Source: Ectobius pallidus (taxonomy: Eukaryota; Arthropoda; Insecta; Blattodea; Ectobiidae). Taken from it: a stretch of DNA of 64,000 nucleotides. The DNA lies in the NCBI GenBank assembly GCA_964059195.1, contig CAXKWD010000005.1, positions 41,741,825-41,805,824 on the forward strand, in the 5' to 3' direction. The position numbers and the translations under genes are program-made. Below the pieces are notes generated by a model, which was not told the origin of the DNA, made no database searches, and saw nothing but the letters and a program-made list of their open reading frames with translations. Below, piece after piece: positions 47,373 through 58,298 of the stretch; the first letter of the stretch is position 1, and the number at the start of each line of letters is the position of its first letter.

Positions 47373-48282
47373 TTAGCAGGTGCCCGCGACTTCGCGCACT
47401 TTTAGGCCTATTAATTCAATCGCTTGATGTTTTATTTATACAATTTATTTAACATAAAAAGAAATAGAATATAATAGTATAATGGTATATTAAATAACAC
47501 TGACATAGTTTTTATATAAATTGCATGAATTACATGATTTTATTTTTTAATTAAATTGTTAGAAGTAGTAAATAAATAATTAAAATTACCAAAACGAACC
47601 TTGGTTTGTCATATGGGCATATTGACTCGAAATGAAAGGTTTAAATCGCACCATAGATTCATGAACCTTACCCTTACTCGCAAATCACGTAACAATTAAA
47701 AGATTGATAGTAAAAAACTAAAAATACGGCTTCGAGATGTACCGTATTTCACGATCAAAGTACGCCGCCCGGAAAAAAGGACCTAAGATTAGACTCCTCT
47801 ATCCCCGCCCCCTCCCAAAAACCCCGCTTAGTGAGTTTCGTTCAAATCATTCAACGTGTTCCCATGAGTACCTGCATTCTGTCCACCTATGTAAAAAAAA
47901 TCAGATCTCTGCGTCTCGTTGTGTTATAAACAAATGCATTAAAAATCGAAGCGATCGACAAATTGATGTGTTATGTTGAAAAAAAATCTATTTTAATTAG
48001 CTGTTTCTTTCCTAGTTGCTATAGCGCAGAGCAAGGCCATCTGTAATTAATTTTACAACTGAAATATATTAGTTAAATATTACTTCGGTAGCGCAAAGAA
48101 ACACGTTTTCTGCTAGATTTTCGCTCATATCCCGCGAAAATTAAAAACCCGGCTTCGAGTTGTACTATGACCCATTTCAGTCCATCTAAGTTAGAAATTT
48201 TCAGATCTCTGCGTTCCGGGGATTTAGTTGGGCCTCGCAGACAGACAGGCAGACAGACAAACGCTTCGTATTATTATATAGA
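47373..48282 (-). mobile_element. Non-autonomous Helitron, 910 bp
   Basis: On the minus strand it starts TCTATATAATAATACGAAGC at 48282, preceded by A, followed by a tgtctgtctg-rich stretch. It ends with gcgcgaagtcgcgggcacct, a hairpin, then gCTAA followed by T at 47373. 5'-TC, 3' hairpin plus CTRR and insertion between A and T are the defining Helitron features. It has no Rep or helicase coding region, so it depends on an autonomous partner. Internally gatctctgcgt occurs twice, suggesting an inner duplication. Confidence 0.8.
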
Positions 48283-48321
48283 TTTATTTCACTAAAACTA
48301 AATACTTATCAGTACTTATAT

Positions 48322-48863
48322 TCTACTATATAAAAAGCAAACTTCGTGTAAGTTATATCTCGTGAAAGCACAGTCATCGCCACCGATTAAGACAGTATTC
48401 AATTGTAAGATTAATTGCCATTGAAACTGAAAAAAAAAATTGAATGACTTGGACGAAACTTTTTTATTTTTATTTTATTTTATTTTATTTTTTGCTAGGG
48501 AACTCGAATTTGAGTTTTTTCCCCCCCAGGTATCGCACTTTAATCGTGAAATATACGTACATGGAAACCGGGATTTAGAGTTTTTAATTATATCAATTAC
48601 TTTAATTGTTTACGCTTGAATTGGGATAGGTTCATGAGTCTGTGGTACGTTTTAATAGTTTCGTTTCTAATCTTTATGCCCTTACGGAATTATTTATACT
48701 TGTTAAGGAAAAACAATATACTTAAGAATAAAATTAAGCAATTCATGCCATTTTGTAAAATGGATGTAAATGTTAATAAATATCGTATGTTACAATGATT
48801 TTTCTGTTAAATAAATTATTTGTTGAGTAAATAATCGCCGTCAAAGGCGCGAGCACCTGCTTA
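48322..48863 (+). mobile_element. Helitron-like element, 542 bp, opposite orientation
   Basis: Starts TCTACTATATAAAAAGCAAA at 48322 and ends with ggcgcgagcacctgCTTA, then T. It shares both termini with the neighbouring Helitron but in the inverse orientation. The final four bases depart from CTRR (CTTA), so the terminus is probably mutated. Confidence 0.65.
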
Positions 48864-49500
48864 TTTAATATACAGAGTAACTAGGGTTTTTTTTCCAAAC
48901 TGGCTTTGGGTGCCGAATTGAAAGGCCGCATGTGACCCCGGCAGCCGGATGGAAACCCCTGTTCTCGATAACAGTGATACGAAGTTGGTTTTTCGGAATA
49001 TGGTAGGTCTATTGTAATTTTGGTTGGTATTTGATCCTGAAGATTATATTTTCAATATTAAGAAAACTAATTTATTAAGACGATTCAAGCCCTGTAAGGA
49101 GAAAATGTAAACGGTTAATTGGAGTATTAAAACATGGTATGTCTCATTTAACACAGCATATATTGGCGCTTTCACTCATCACCTCACCTCAATAACACCA
49201 CATTAGCCTATCATTATCAACATTATCGCAAACCTTGTCAGTCTGCAGGTTTCATTTCGACTGATAATGATATCAGTTGATATCATTAATGAAAATAAAA
49301 GTACTTCCATCCAATGAAATGTTTCAGTTCGTATTAAAAACATAGACAAACAGGCGTCCCGAAAGCATTTTTCGGGATAGTGAATTATTTCATACAAAAC
49401 TTACGAGACGTCTGGCAACCTTATGTTGAACAGTCCTGAACGATTATTATAGATAAGTAGGCAGATAAGAGACAACAGATTGGCAGATGAAAATATAGAC
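48864..49500. other. Unassigned DNA
   Basis: Nothing recognised; it may hold the decayed interior of the next Helitron fragment. Confidence 0.3.
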
Positions 49501-49559
49501 TCACGGAAATTTCTTTGACGGTGGGATGGACAGACAAACGCTTCCTCTTATTTTATAGA
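49501..49559 (-). mobile_element. Helitron 5' end fragment
   Basis: On the minus strand from 49559: TCTATAAAATAAGAGGAAGC, then gtttgtctgtcc, the same 5' terminus as the copy at 48282. No matching 3' end was found to its left. Confidence 0.6.
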
Positions 49560-49629
49560 TTTATATCACTAAAACTGAATACTGTCCACCGATTGCTTGT
49601 GGTCGGTGGATTTGAACGGTAACGGTGTC

Positions 49630-49800
49630 TGTGTCTAAGCCGCGGTAGCTTAGGCACTCTTGTCCTAAGGTGAGGTAAAGGAGCTGTGGATTCCAGTTCC
49701 GCTTTGGGCATTCGTGTTTAGTATAAAGGAACAACGGAAAAACAGTATAACCAGGAAACAAGAGAAAATGCATAAGGAAAATTGGCCCCTTGCTGGCTGG
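49630..49800 (+). mobile_element. Possible decayed SINE
   Basis: gccgcggtagcttaggcact resembles a SINE box A head, and ggattccagttcc is a poor box B. The remaining sequence has no match among the other SINEs here. Weak call. Confidence 0.3.
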
Positions 49801-50750
49801 ATTAAACGGGCCTCATGAATCCATGGATAGGCAAATAGATAAGAAATAAATAATGGTGGGGCACAAGGATGTATGGATCCCTGGATGGAAGAATAGACTG
49901 ATGAATGAATGAATATGGATGGATCGATTGAATGACCTACGGTTAGTTTGTGGATAATATACCTTCTTCAGTTGATCGAAAGAAGAAAAAAAGTGAAAAT
50001 GTAGATGCATATAATTATTTATATTTTATCCTGGGCTCCTGGGCTCCATAGACATAGACTTTTATTAGGAGAATTTTCCTGTATTACGTAAAATGTATAT
50101 GCTGCAGGGCATTAAAGTCATTACAATTTGGTGCTCATAAGTCAATAATGAAGCTAAGTAGGGCTAAAATTGTCATGAAATGGATTTCCCGCGTTCTTAG
50201 TGATCGATAAAAATTTGATTCTTAATCATTCATCAACAGCTATATCACAATTTAGTGTTATCATATTCTGCAATTTACAGATAACCACATGACTGGCCAT
50301 CACTGCATTAGATTTTTTATTCATAACTCCAGTGTTAACAACGAAGTTCCTTTGTTTTGAATTTTTTCAAATGTTAGAAATCAGTGGCAGCCATGCCCTG
50401 GGAGATTTTATGCTGCAACAGGAAAAATTGAATCCACAGAACAAAAATCTCCCCTCAAAAGTCTATGTCCCCTCTATATACAGGTAAATATTTCGGTGTT
50501 ATTCATTAACATTATATATATACCAAATCTATGCAAATTATATGTATATTTTAAAGTTTAAATAATAAAAATATTATGAAATAATTTTCATTTAGTTGAC
50601 AAGACACATGTGACCCATAATGCCCTTGGAGGACTCGCAGTTTGTAATCCATACAAAAAAAACAAAAACAAAGCTCGTGCTCAGGAGCGGTTCAGCAAAA
50701 TGCAATGAATTACCCAAAAAATGTTACAATAATACAGAAATTGGAATAAC
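49801..50750. other. Unassigned DNA
   Basis: Contains a GGATG/GAATG-like simple stretch at 49865-49925. No gene recognised. Confidence 0.4.
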
Positions 50751-50754
50751 ATAC

Positions 50755-51560
50755 TGTGACGCCGAAAAAGGAGTGAGAATATTTATTTAAGTAGGCGCCA
50801 CTCACTCTTATAAGTAATCAACCATGAACTTGACTTTAACCTTCCAAAATACGTCACATAGGTTATTGCCGGCAGCTTCAGCCGAAGAAGGGGTGGGTCA
50901 AAGTTAGGAAGGTTTTTCACTATATACTCATGTAAAATAGTCAAGCTTTTCAAGAAACATGTGAACAAAATTTTATAATTAAAATTCTTTGTTTGAGAGA
51001 CCTCTTAAAAAAATACAATACAATATAAACAAGAAATAAAGTCTGTCTTGTTCAGTCTTCTTCTCCAACTGACTATGGAATTCTGCGGTCTCACAATTAC
51101 TTCTATATCTGCACTCCTCTTGATCATACACTCCTAATAACTGTAACTGAGAGAATTATTTTAACATCCAATCTAGATGTATACTAAAAATTATTTCCTG
51201 TAGACCTACTTTTCTTTTTATTTTGATACTTTCTTTTTCCCTTACACACTTTCTGCGTAATCTCAAAACTTCTACCATGGGAATACTTCTTAGCTTGAAC
51301 CTAATCTTTTTTCTTAGAAGAAAGCCTGTATATCTTATTTGATCTGAGTCCTAGACAACTAATAATAAATTCCCTTTCTACAACAAATTCTTTTTCTATT
51401 AATTTATACATAGACAAATAATAATCTTCCTCTCTATAATAAAGTATATCTGTACTAATTTATGCATAGAGAAATCCAGAGCTTCTGATAACGAAATTTT
51501 AGATGCATAATTACAGATTCCGTATGCCGTCTGAATTGAAACTCCGTCCGTTTGAACTTC

Positions 51561-51594
<34 letters not shown>

Positions 51595-52460
51595 TTATTC
51601 TTCTTGCTTAGCATTACTAGTTATACTATAGTTTTGGAATGACGCTAATCTCATTTAGAAGACGAATCCTCAACGGGATGTCGATTTAGAGTCTTTTTGT
51701 CTCAGTTTATTTACTCCTACACTGAATCGGTACACACGGGGAAAAGAATCTATGGTTGAAGGTACTTATCTGTAGTGTGATGTAATAGCGGTCTCGCTGC
51801 CTCATGCATTCCACAGACGTAACCGTCCCAATGCCTGACGTCTCCTAAACACGATCCATGAAGCATCTCCAACCGCCTCCACTCACGGTGGTTATGATAT
51901 CCACGGCGATTCGTCGTTCTCTGGGTAGGTAATATGTGGCTCGTGACCCTTCAGGCCACGCGACGTCCAACCTCCGCCGTAGGATGACGACCATGCAGAT
52001 CTCGAAGATCCAAACCAACAGTCTCTGCATCCACAAAGATGAGTAGATTGCTATGATTCCACTCCACAACTGCAACAGTCCACAACCTGCGTCGACTTAA
52101 TAATGACGACTAACTATAGCCGATCCGCTTGACTTCAATCCGTTCCAACTTCTAACGGTCGACTCTATACCAGGCCACTCTGCCTGACGTTCCTCGTCTC
52201 TGGACCTCCTTCTCTCGTTGCTGACTTCCAACTCTCGTCTCCTCGACGGCCACTCTCAGACGACTCTTCGACCTCTCTCTCCCCACTTTTTCCAACCGTC
52301 ACTTTTCTTATTTAAAATATGCGCAAGCGCCAACTCCAGCGCTATCTGTAACAAGTCACTTCTTTTAATTAAATAAAGTGTTCACTAATATACTGTGGTA
52401 ACCCGTGGTCTAACCAACGAGTACGATATACATTGTTCGGTAACTTTTCACTTCGTTACA
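50755..52460 (-). repeat. 3' LTR of the minus-strand gypsy element
   Basis: 1706 bp with TG...CA ends. It has a (TA)n of about 14 units at 51564-51592 and a GC-richer segment at 51780-52300. Just outside it on the inner side the minus strand reads aaggtggtggcgac, a plausible polypurine tract. Confidence 0.92.
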
Positions 52461-52524
52461 GTCGCCACCACCTTATACAAAAAAAATGTTGGCTGATAAC
52501 AGGAAACTTTTTTTTCATAACAAT

Positions 52525-52890
52525 TTACACTGGGGAAAAAGTTTTTAAGTCTTTCACATGCCATTTCCCCATCTTCTTATTATACTTGTTTGTTAGTTCA
52601 TAAGTATTTTCTCTAATTCTTTTCTTGACAATAAAGGGACCCATAAATTTTGGAGCGAGGCCCGCTGTAAATTTTTTATCTGCGGAGCTCAGGGTAAAGT
52701 TCTTTCGTAACACTAAATCACCTGGTCTGAAACTTATTTCTCTTCTTCTCAAATTGTAAGGCTTGCTCATTTTCTTATATGCAGACTCAAGATTGTGTCG
52801 AATAAACACGTATAGTTCTTTTAGTTTATCCCATCTTTTCAACCACTCTTTAGGATTTTCTTTAATAATCGACTGATTTTCGATCTTATT
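52525..52890 (-). pseudogene. Integrase C-terminal domain
   Basis: Same frame after the TAA. KKMSKPYNLRRREISFRPGD and LVLRKNFTLSSADKKF, then APKFMGPFIVKKRIRENTYE show the GPF/Y module (GPF) typical of Ty3/gypsy integrases. It ends with TAG/TAA shortly before the 3' LTR. No chromodomain is recognisable. Confidence 0.8.
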
Positions 52891-53571
52891 TTATATACTA
52901 GGTGCTTGGATTTCTCTACCAAAATTAATAAGATACGGGCTACAATCCGTAGAATTATGTACTGCTGAATTCATAGCAAACACAAACTCTTTAAGGTACC
53001 TATCCCAGGTCGTATGATCCTTATCTACATAACTGGAAATCATTGTCTTTAATACACGATTAACTCTCTCTGTGGGATTTGCTTGAGGAGAATAATATGG
53101 TACAAAACATGGAGTAATACCAAAAGATTTAGTTACTGTTAGGAAAAGTTTACTAGTGTACTGGCTTCCATTATCTAAAATCAAATATTGAGGAACTACC
53201 CACTTCAAAATTATAAGCTCATAGAAGGCTTCCAAAACTGTTTTCGTGTTAGCATATTTTAATGCTTTGCATTCCACATATTTACTAAAACAGTCGTGAA
53301 AGACAACTATATACCGATTACCATTTTGCGATCGGGGATAGGGCCCTAATAAATCAGTAGACACAGTGGTCCACGGTTTCTCCTTCTTATGAAAATACAT
53401 GGGTCCTGCTGGCACCCTTTGATCTACCTTATGTTTTTTACAAGTTTCACACTTATTCACATACTTTGCCACATCATTAAACATTTTTGGCCAATAGTAT
53501 TTACTAGCTACTCTACGGAAAGTTTTAGTGATGCCTAAATGTCCTGCTGTAGGTTCATCATGACACTCCCT
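52891..53571 (-). pseudogene. Integrase: zinc-binding and catalytic domains
   Basis: Same frame as RNase H. HDEPTAGHLGITKTFRR, then KCETCKKHK gives the HHCC zinc domain. The catalytic core has TVSTDLLGPYP (first Asp), YLILDNGSQYTSKLF (second Asp) and YYSPQANPTERVNRVLK (Glu), the DDE triad. A TAA at 52891 interrupts the C-terminal part. Confidence 0.9.
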
Positions 53572-54412
53572 TTATACATTATCTCTAAACTCTGCAGGTA
53601 TTACTAATTTCCACCTATTAACTGTCCCTTCTAAGGCTTGTTCTAATTGGTCCAAACGTAACTGATATAACTTTTCTCCTTCTAACTTCCAATCTGGCCA
53701 AAATCTTGGTTTTAACCTAACCTGTTCCTTTCTTTTAAGATACCATGGATCTTGAATTTGTTCCCAACTATCTTCATCTACTTGCTGTAATAACAAACAT
53801 AATTCTTCCTCTACAGTTTTACTTGGCAATTCTTTACCACTGCTTCTAGATAAAGCATCAGCTACTTTTTGCAATCTACCTGGTCGGTGAACAACTTCAA
53901 AATCATATTCCTGCAACATAAGACTCCATCGCGCTAATCTACCAGAAGGGTTCTTTAAATTATACAACCATTTAAGGGCAAAATGATCTGTATACACTAG
54001 GAAATGATATCCCTCTATATAGGGTCTGAATTTTTGTACAGCCCACAAAATTGCTAATAACTCCTTTTCTACAGTAGCCCATTTCTGTTCGGCCACAGTT
54101 AACGTACAACTAGCATATCCTATAACATTTTCTTCAGTGTCTTCTCCCAATTGAATGAGAGCAGCACCAAGACCTGAAAAACTAGCATCCGTCTGCAAAA
54201 TTATTTTTTTATTATAGTCTGGGCAAGTCAAAATTGGACTATTAATTAATTTTGTCTTTAGTAATTGAAATGCTTCCTGGCACTCTACTGTCCATTGTCA
54301 TTTCTTGTGCTTTTTTAGAAGTTCTGTTAGGGGTTTCACTATTTCTGAGAAACAAGGTATAAATCTACGATACCAAGACGCTAAGCCCAAAAATGAACGT
54401 ACTTCCTTAATC
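53572..54412 (-). pseudogene. RT connection and RNase H domain
   Basis: The RT thumb resumes in the new frame; an in-frame TGA lies near 54298. RNase H is clear from 54231: IILQTDASFSGLGAAL, QKWATVEKELLAILWAVQKF, HFLVYTDHFALKWL and HRPGRLQKVADALSR. The catalytic Asp, Glu, Asp and Asp are in place. The frame stops at a TAA (53572) just before the integrase zinc domain. Confidence 0.9.
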
Positions 54413-55681
54413 TTAGTAGGTGCAGGATATTCTACTATACAAGCAAATCTTTTCAGGGTCCACTGCTATTCTTACTGGATTAATGATATGCCCCAAATAC
54501 TTTAACTCACTACGGAAAAATTTAGATTTTTTATTGTTTATTTTTAAATCTGCCTTTGGAAGTTTACCAAATACCTTTTGTAACAGATTCAAATGATCCT
54601 CAAACGTCTGGCTCACCAAAACTATATCATCCAAATAGCGAAAACATTGCTCTCCCATCTCAGATCGTAATACTGTTTCTACTAAACGCTGGAAGGTCGC
54701 CGGTGCGTTATGAACTCCAAATGGCATAACTGTAAACTGATATAAACCTCTGCCAGGTACTGTAAAAGCAGTCTTTTCCTTACTTGATTCCTTCAAAGGA
54801 ACCTGCCAATAACCATTTTTTAAATCTATAGTACTTATATACCTAGCTTGTCTTAATTTGCTTAATACATGTTCTATATATGGAAGGGGGTAACTATCTC
54901 TTTTTGTGACCTCATTGACCTTTCTGTAGTCTACACAGAACCTCCACGAAGAATCTGGCTTTTTCACTAACACTACTGGGGAAGCCCAAGGAGAATTTGA
55001 TGACTCAATCACACCTTCTTTTAACATTTTATCAATCTCATCATGTATGACTTTTTCTAACACTGGAGAAACAGGGTAATATCTTTGCTTAATTGGTTCA
55101 GCTGCTCCAGTATCAATAGTATGTTGAATTAAGTTAGTTCGTCCTGTACACTTTTCAAACTGTTTCAACTGAGTTTGTAGGAAAATATCTAACCTAACCT
55201 GCTCTTGAGGAGTAGGCACTGTTAATACATTATGTAACTGATCCTCCTCATCTCTTTCTTTTGTTTTCACAAACTTAAATACATTGGTAGGTTCACTTTT
55301 AAAATACCAACTTCCACTGTCCAAATCAACTACTAGTCCCAACTGTTTCAATGCATCTAGTCCAAGAATCATATCAACTGCTAAATTAGGCATAATTTTA
55401 CACCGTAATTTAAAGTTTTTGTTTTGCAATTTTACAGAAAATTCGTTTTCTCCCACTATTTGACTATAAGTCTTATCTGCTAATTGCACCATTTGAGTAT
55501 CAGTTTGTTCTACTGGTAATTCTAACAACTTACATATGAAATCACCTTTTTCTCCTACATATGACTTGTCAGCTCCAGAATCAATCAAGGCTATAAAAGT
55601 AATATCCTCGACCATTAGTTCCACAAAACATCTATCTGTAGTATTAAATTCTCTTGGGTTTATATTCAAAACCGTCAACAT
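54413..55681 (-). pseudogene. Protease and reverse transcriptase (N-terminal two thirds)
   Basis: In the same frame as the zinc-knuckle part, after one TGA. The protease has FIALIDSGADKSYVGE with catalytic DSG and a second segment VDMILGLDALKQLG. RT motifs follow: INKMLKEGVIESSNSPWAS-type entry (here DEIDKMLKEGVIESSNSPWA), DSSWRFCVDYRKVNEVTK, STIDLKNGYWQVPL, FTVMPFGVHNAPATFQR and CFRYLDDIVLVS, the catalytic YLDD. Near 54440 a one-base change of frame cuts the thumb, and the frame closes at 54413. Confidence 0.9.
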
Positions 55682-55693
55682 TTTCGTTGATTG

Positions 55694-56113
55694 TCATAAG
55701 GACTCGTTAGAATCGTCTCTCTTTACTGTAGGCATCCTACACCGTGATGCTTTATGACCAACACGATGACAATTATGACAAATAATTCTCACAGGAGCCC
55801 TACATTCAGTTTTTCTATGTCCAACCCTATCACAATTCCAACACTGTAATCTCTGTTGAGACTTGCGGAAGGTCTTGCATTGCGCTCCATCCTTCTGAAC
55901 AGTTTTAGCTTGTATTGAATGCACAGGGTTATGTTTTCGATTCACTGAATCTATAGTCCTATCTACTTGTCTTTTATTATAGTCTTTGTGTACGCTTACA
56001 TTCCTCCTAACGGATTCCTCTCCTTTCTGAGGTTGATTCAAAATAACATTTAAATTTGGTATATTCATCTGATTTTGCGGTTTGTACGCAGTTTCTTTTA
56101 TTGTAGATCTCAC
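55694..56113 (-). CDS. Nucleocapsid region with two CCHC zinc knuckles
   Basis: About 139 residues in the -1 frame relative to gag. The first codon in this frame after the overlap is GTG, so it is most likely reached by -1 frameshifting from gag rather than by its own initiation; I saw no canonical slippery heptamer. Two zinc knuckles are clear: CWNCDRVGHRKTEC and CHNCHRVGHKASRC, both CX2CX4HX4C. It ends with TGA at 55694, and the protease frame begins four codons later in the same frame. Confidence 0.85.
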   Translation of the reverse strand: MRSTIKETAYKPQNQMNIPNLNVILNQPQKGEESVRRNVSVHKDYNKRQVDRTIDSVNRKHNPVHSIQAKTVQKDGAQCKTFRKSQQRLQCWNCDRVGHRKTECRAPVRIICHNCHRVGHKASRCRMPTVKRDDSNESL

Positions 56114-57027
56114 TTGCGCAGGTGGGGTACATACTTTTCTGAATCTAACAAGATTTGTTCATACTGGCGTACGTGAATAATTAGTTCATTTACTGATTTA
56201 ACTTCGTTAGTTCTAATGTATAACTTAATATCAGGCCTCAAATTCTTTTGAAGCATCTTCAAAACTTGAGGGGGACTCATGGGGGTATTCAGCCTCCTTA
56301 TAAGAGTTTGCACTGCATTAGTATAGTCTGTTATAGATTCACGCGGACCTTGCGTACGATTTCGAATTTCATCCTGAAGGGCATCTTCCTCATCTAGGGG
56401 TAAATAATATTCTTTAAAGTCCTTAAGAAATGTATTCCACGTTTCCCAATCTACTGTTCGGTTTCTGTACCACAATAGCCCTGATTCTTGTAATATTTCT
56501 GGGAGCACTCCTAACAACTCTTCGTCTCTTACTTTAGAAGCTTGTTTTAAGTCCTCTAACCTCTCTAAAAATAAATATACACTGTCTCTTGGCTTGAATT
56601 TAATATTCCATCTACGAACTATGTCTAGAATATTTGGCTTTGACGATTCTAAATTTACTGTGAAAGTAGGCGTAGTAGGAGGGATTTCTTCTGGTTCAGT
56701 CGACATTCTGGCCTTTCTTTGCATTAAAGTAATCCACGCATACACCAAATCACCATACGAACCTTGTGGGACTTCAACATTATTTTCCAACAATTCCTCC
56801 TCTAATAATCCTGCACTTAATTGAAAAGCCGTAACAATTATTTGAAATGACTTTGGATTTCTCCTAGCAAATTCTAATAGTCTCTGCCCTAACTCAACTC
56901 TAGTTCCTGATGTGGATAATTGTACCCTTAAACACTCTGCCTCTAAATCAGCTTTTCTTAATTTACGTATAGCAGACGTTAATTCTGCAGACCTTATCTG
57001 TACCATAGGATCTATAAATGTAGCCAT
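56110..57027 (-). CDS. Gag of the minus-strand gypsy element, with SAP-like N-terminus
   Basis: 305 residues from the ATG at 57027. Residues about 15-55 (LRKADLEAECLRVQLSTSGT then RVELGQRLLEF) look like a SAP motif, a helix-extended loop-helix often used for DNA binding. The central and C-terminal part is a retrotransposon Gag core: FKPRDSVYLFLERLEDLKQA, LLWYRNRTVDWETWNTFLKD, FKEYYLPLDEE and DYTNAVQTLIRRLNTPM. The frame ends at 56110 where the next frame, -1 relative to it, begins to overlap. Apparently intact. Confidence 0.85.
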   Translation of the reverse strand: MATFIDPMVQIRSAELTSAIRKLRKADLEAECLRVQLSTSGTRVELGQRLLEFARRNPKSFQIIVTAFQLSAGLLEEELLENNVEVPQGSYGDLVYAWITLMQRKARMSTEPEEIPPTTPTFTVNLESSKPNILDIVRRWNIKFKPRDSVYLFLERLEDLKQASKVRDEELLGVLPEILQESGLLWYRNRTVDWETWNTFLKDFKEYYLPLDEEDALQDEIRNRTQGPRESITDYTNAVQTLIRRLNTPMSPPQVLKMLQKNLRPDIKLYIRTNEVKSVNELIIHVRQYEQILLDSEKYVPHLRK

Positions 57028-57209
57028 GATTATTATAAAGAAATATTTTAAGTTTTTACTTTATCTTTATAAATGTCCTATATCACTAGCACTAACCTGA
57101 CGAAAATTTTTAGGAGTCAGTATACTTCGACACACACCTATCAATTCTTTAGTCAGTCCGTCCTTCGTCATTAACACTGGTCTCTCAAACTTTCTTTATA
57201 TTCAAAGAG

Positions 57210-57335
57210 CAACCACCCAATGTGCAATGTGGGACTCGAACCCACGATCCACAAAACTTTATATATTTCAAACAACCACCCAATGTGCAAGGTGGGGCTC
57301 GAACCCACGATTCACAAAGCTTTCTATACCAGGCC
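57210..57335 (-). repeat. Two tandem 63-bp leader units, each with a tRNA-Lys-like T-arm
   Basis: Copies start at plus positions 57210 and 57273. On the minus strand each has a perfect 5-bp stem and 7-base loop, GTGGGTTCGAGYCCCAC (57308-57292 and 57245-57229), preceded by TC and followed after a few bases by TTGGG. This is the sense sequence of the tRNA-Lys T-arm, the same tRNA that the adjacent primer site targets. Confidence 0.8.
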
Positions 57336-57336
57336 C

Positions 57337-57354
57337 CAAACACGTTGGGCGCCA
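57337..57354 (-). promoter_or_regulatory. Primer binding site for tRNA-Lys
   Basis: Four bases after the 5' LTR the minus strand reads TGGCGCCCAACGTG, then tttg, then GGGC. The first 14 bases are complementary to the 3' end of tRNA-Lys(CUU), and after the 4-base insertion the match resumes. Confidence 0.85.
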
Positions 57355-57358
57355 CTAA

Positions 57359-58238
57359 TGTGACGCCGAAAAAGGAGTGAGAATATTTATTTAAGTAGGC
57401 GCCACTCACTCTTATAAGTAATGAACCATGAACTTGACTTTAACCTTCCAAAATACGTCACATAGGTTATTGCCGGCAGCTTCAGGCGAAGAAGGGGTGG
57501 GTCAAAGTTAGGAAGGATTTTCACTTTATACTCATGTAAAATAGTCAAGCTTTTCAAGAAACATGTGAACAAAATTTTATTGAATATTAAGTACATTTGT
57601 ATCTTTGTTTGAGAGACCTCTTAAAAAAATACAATACAATATAAACAAGAAATAAAGTCTGTCTTGTTCAGTCTTCTTCTCCAACTGACTATGGAATTCT
57701 GCGGTCTCACAATTACTTCTATATCTGCAGTCCTCTTGATCATACACTCCTAATAACTGTAACTGAGAGAATTATTTTAACATCCAATCTAGATGTATAC
57801 TAAAAATTATTTCCTGTAGATCTACTTTTCTTTTTATTTTGTTACTTTCTTTTTCCCTTACACACTTTCTGCGTAATCTCAAAACTTCTACCATGGGAAT
57901 ACTTCTTAGCTTGAACCTAATCTTTTTTCTTAGAAGAAAGCCTGTATATCTTATTTGATCTGAGTCCTAGACAACTAATAATAAATTCCCTTTCTACAAC
58001 AAATTCTTTTTCTATTAATTTATACATAGACAAATAATAATCTTCCTCTCTATAATAAAGTGTATATGTAGGCCTACTAATTTATGCATAGAGAAATAAT
58101 AATCTTCCTCTCTATAATAAAGTATATCTGTACTAATTTATGCATAGAGAAATCCAGAGCTTCTGATAACGAAATTTTAGATGTATAATTACAGATTCCG
58201 TATGCCGTCTGAATTGAAACTCCGTCCGTTTGAACTTC

Positions 58239-58298
<60 letters not shown>

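Noticed and set aside
51845..52075. 76-codon frame repeated at 58549-58779
   Set aside because: The duplication is due to the two LTRs; the frame has no domain and lies in the LTR.
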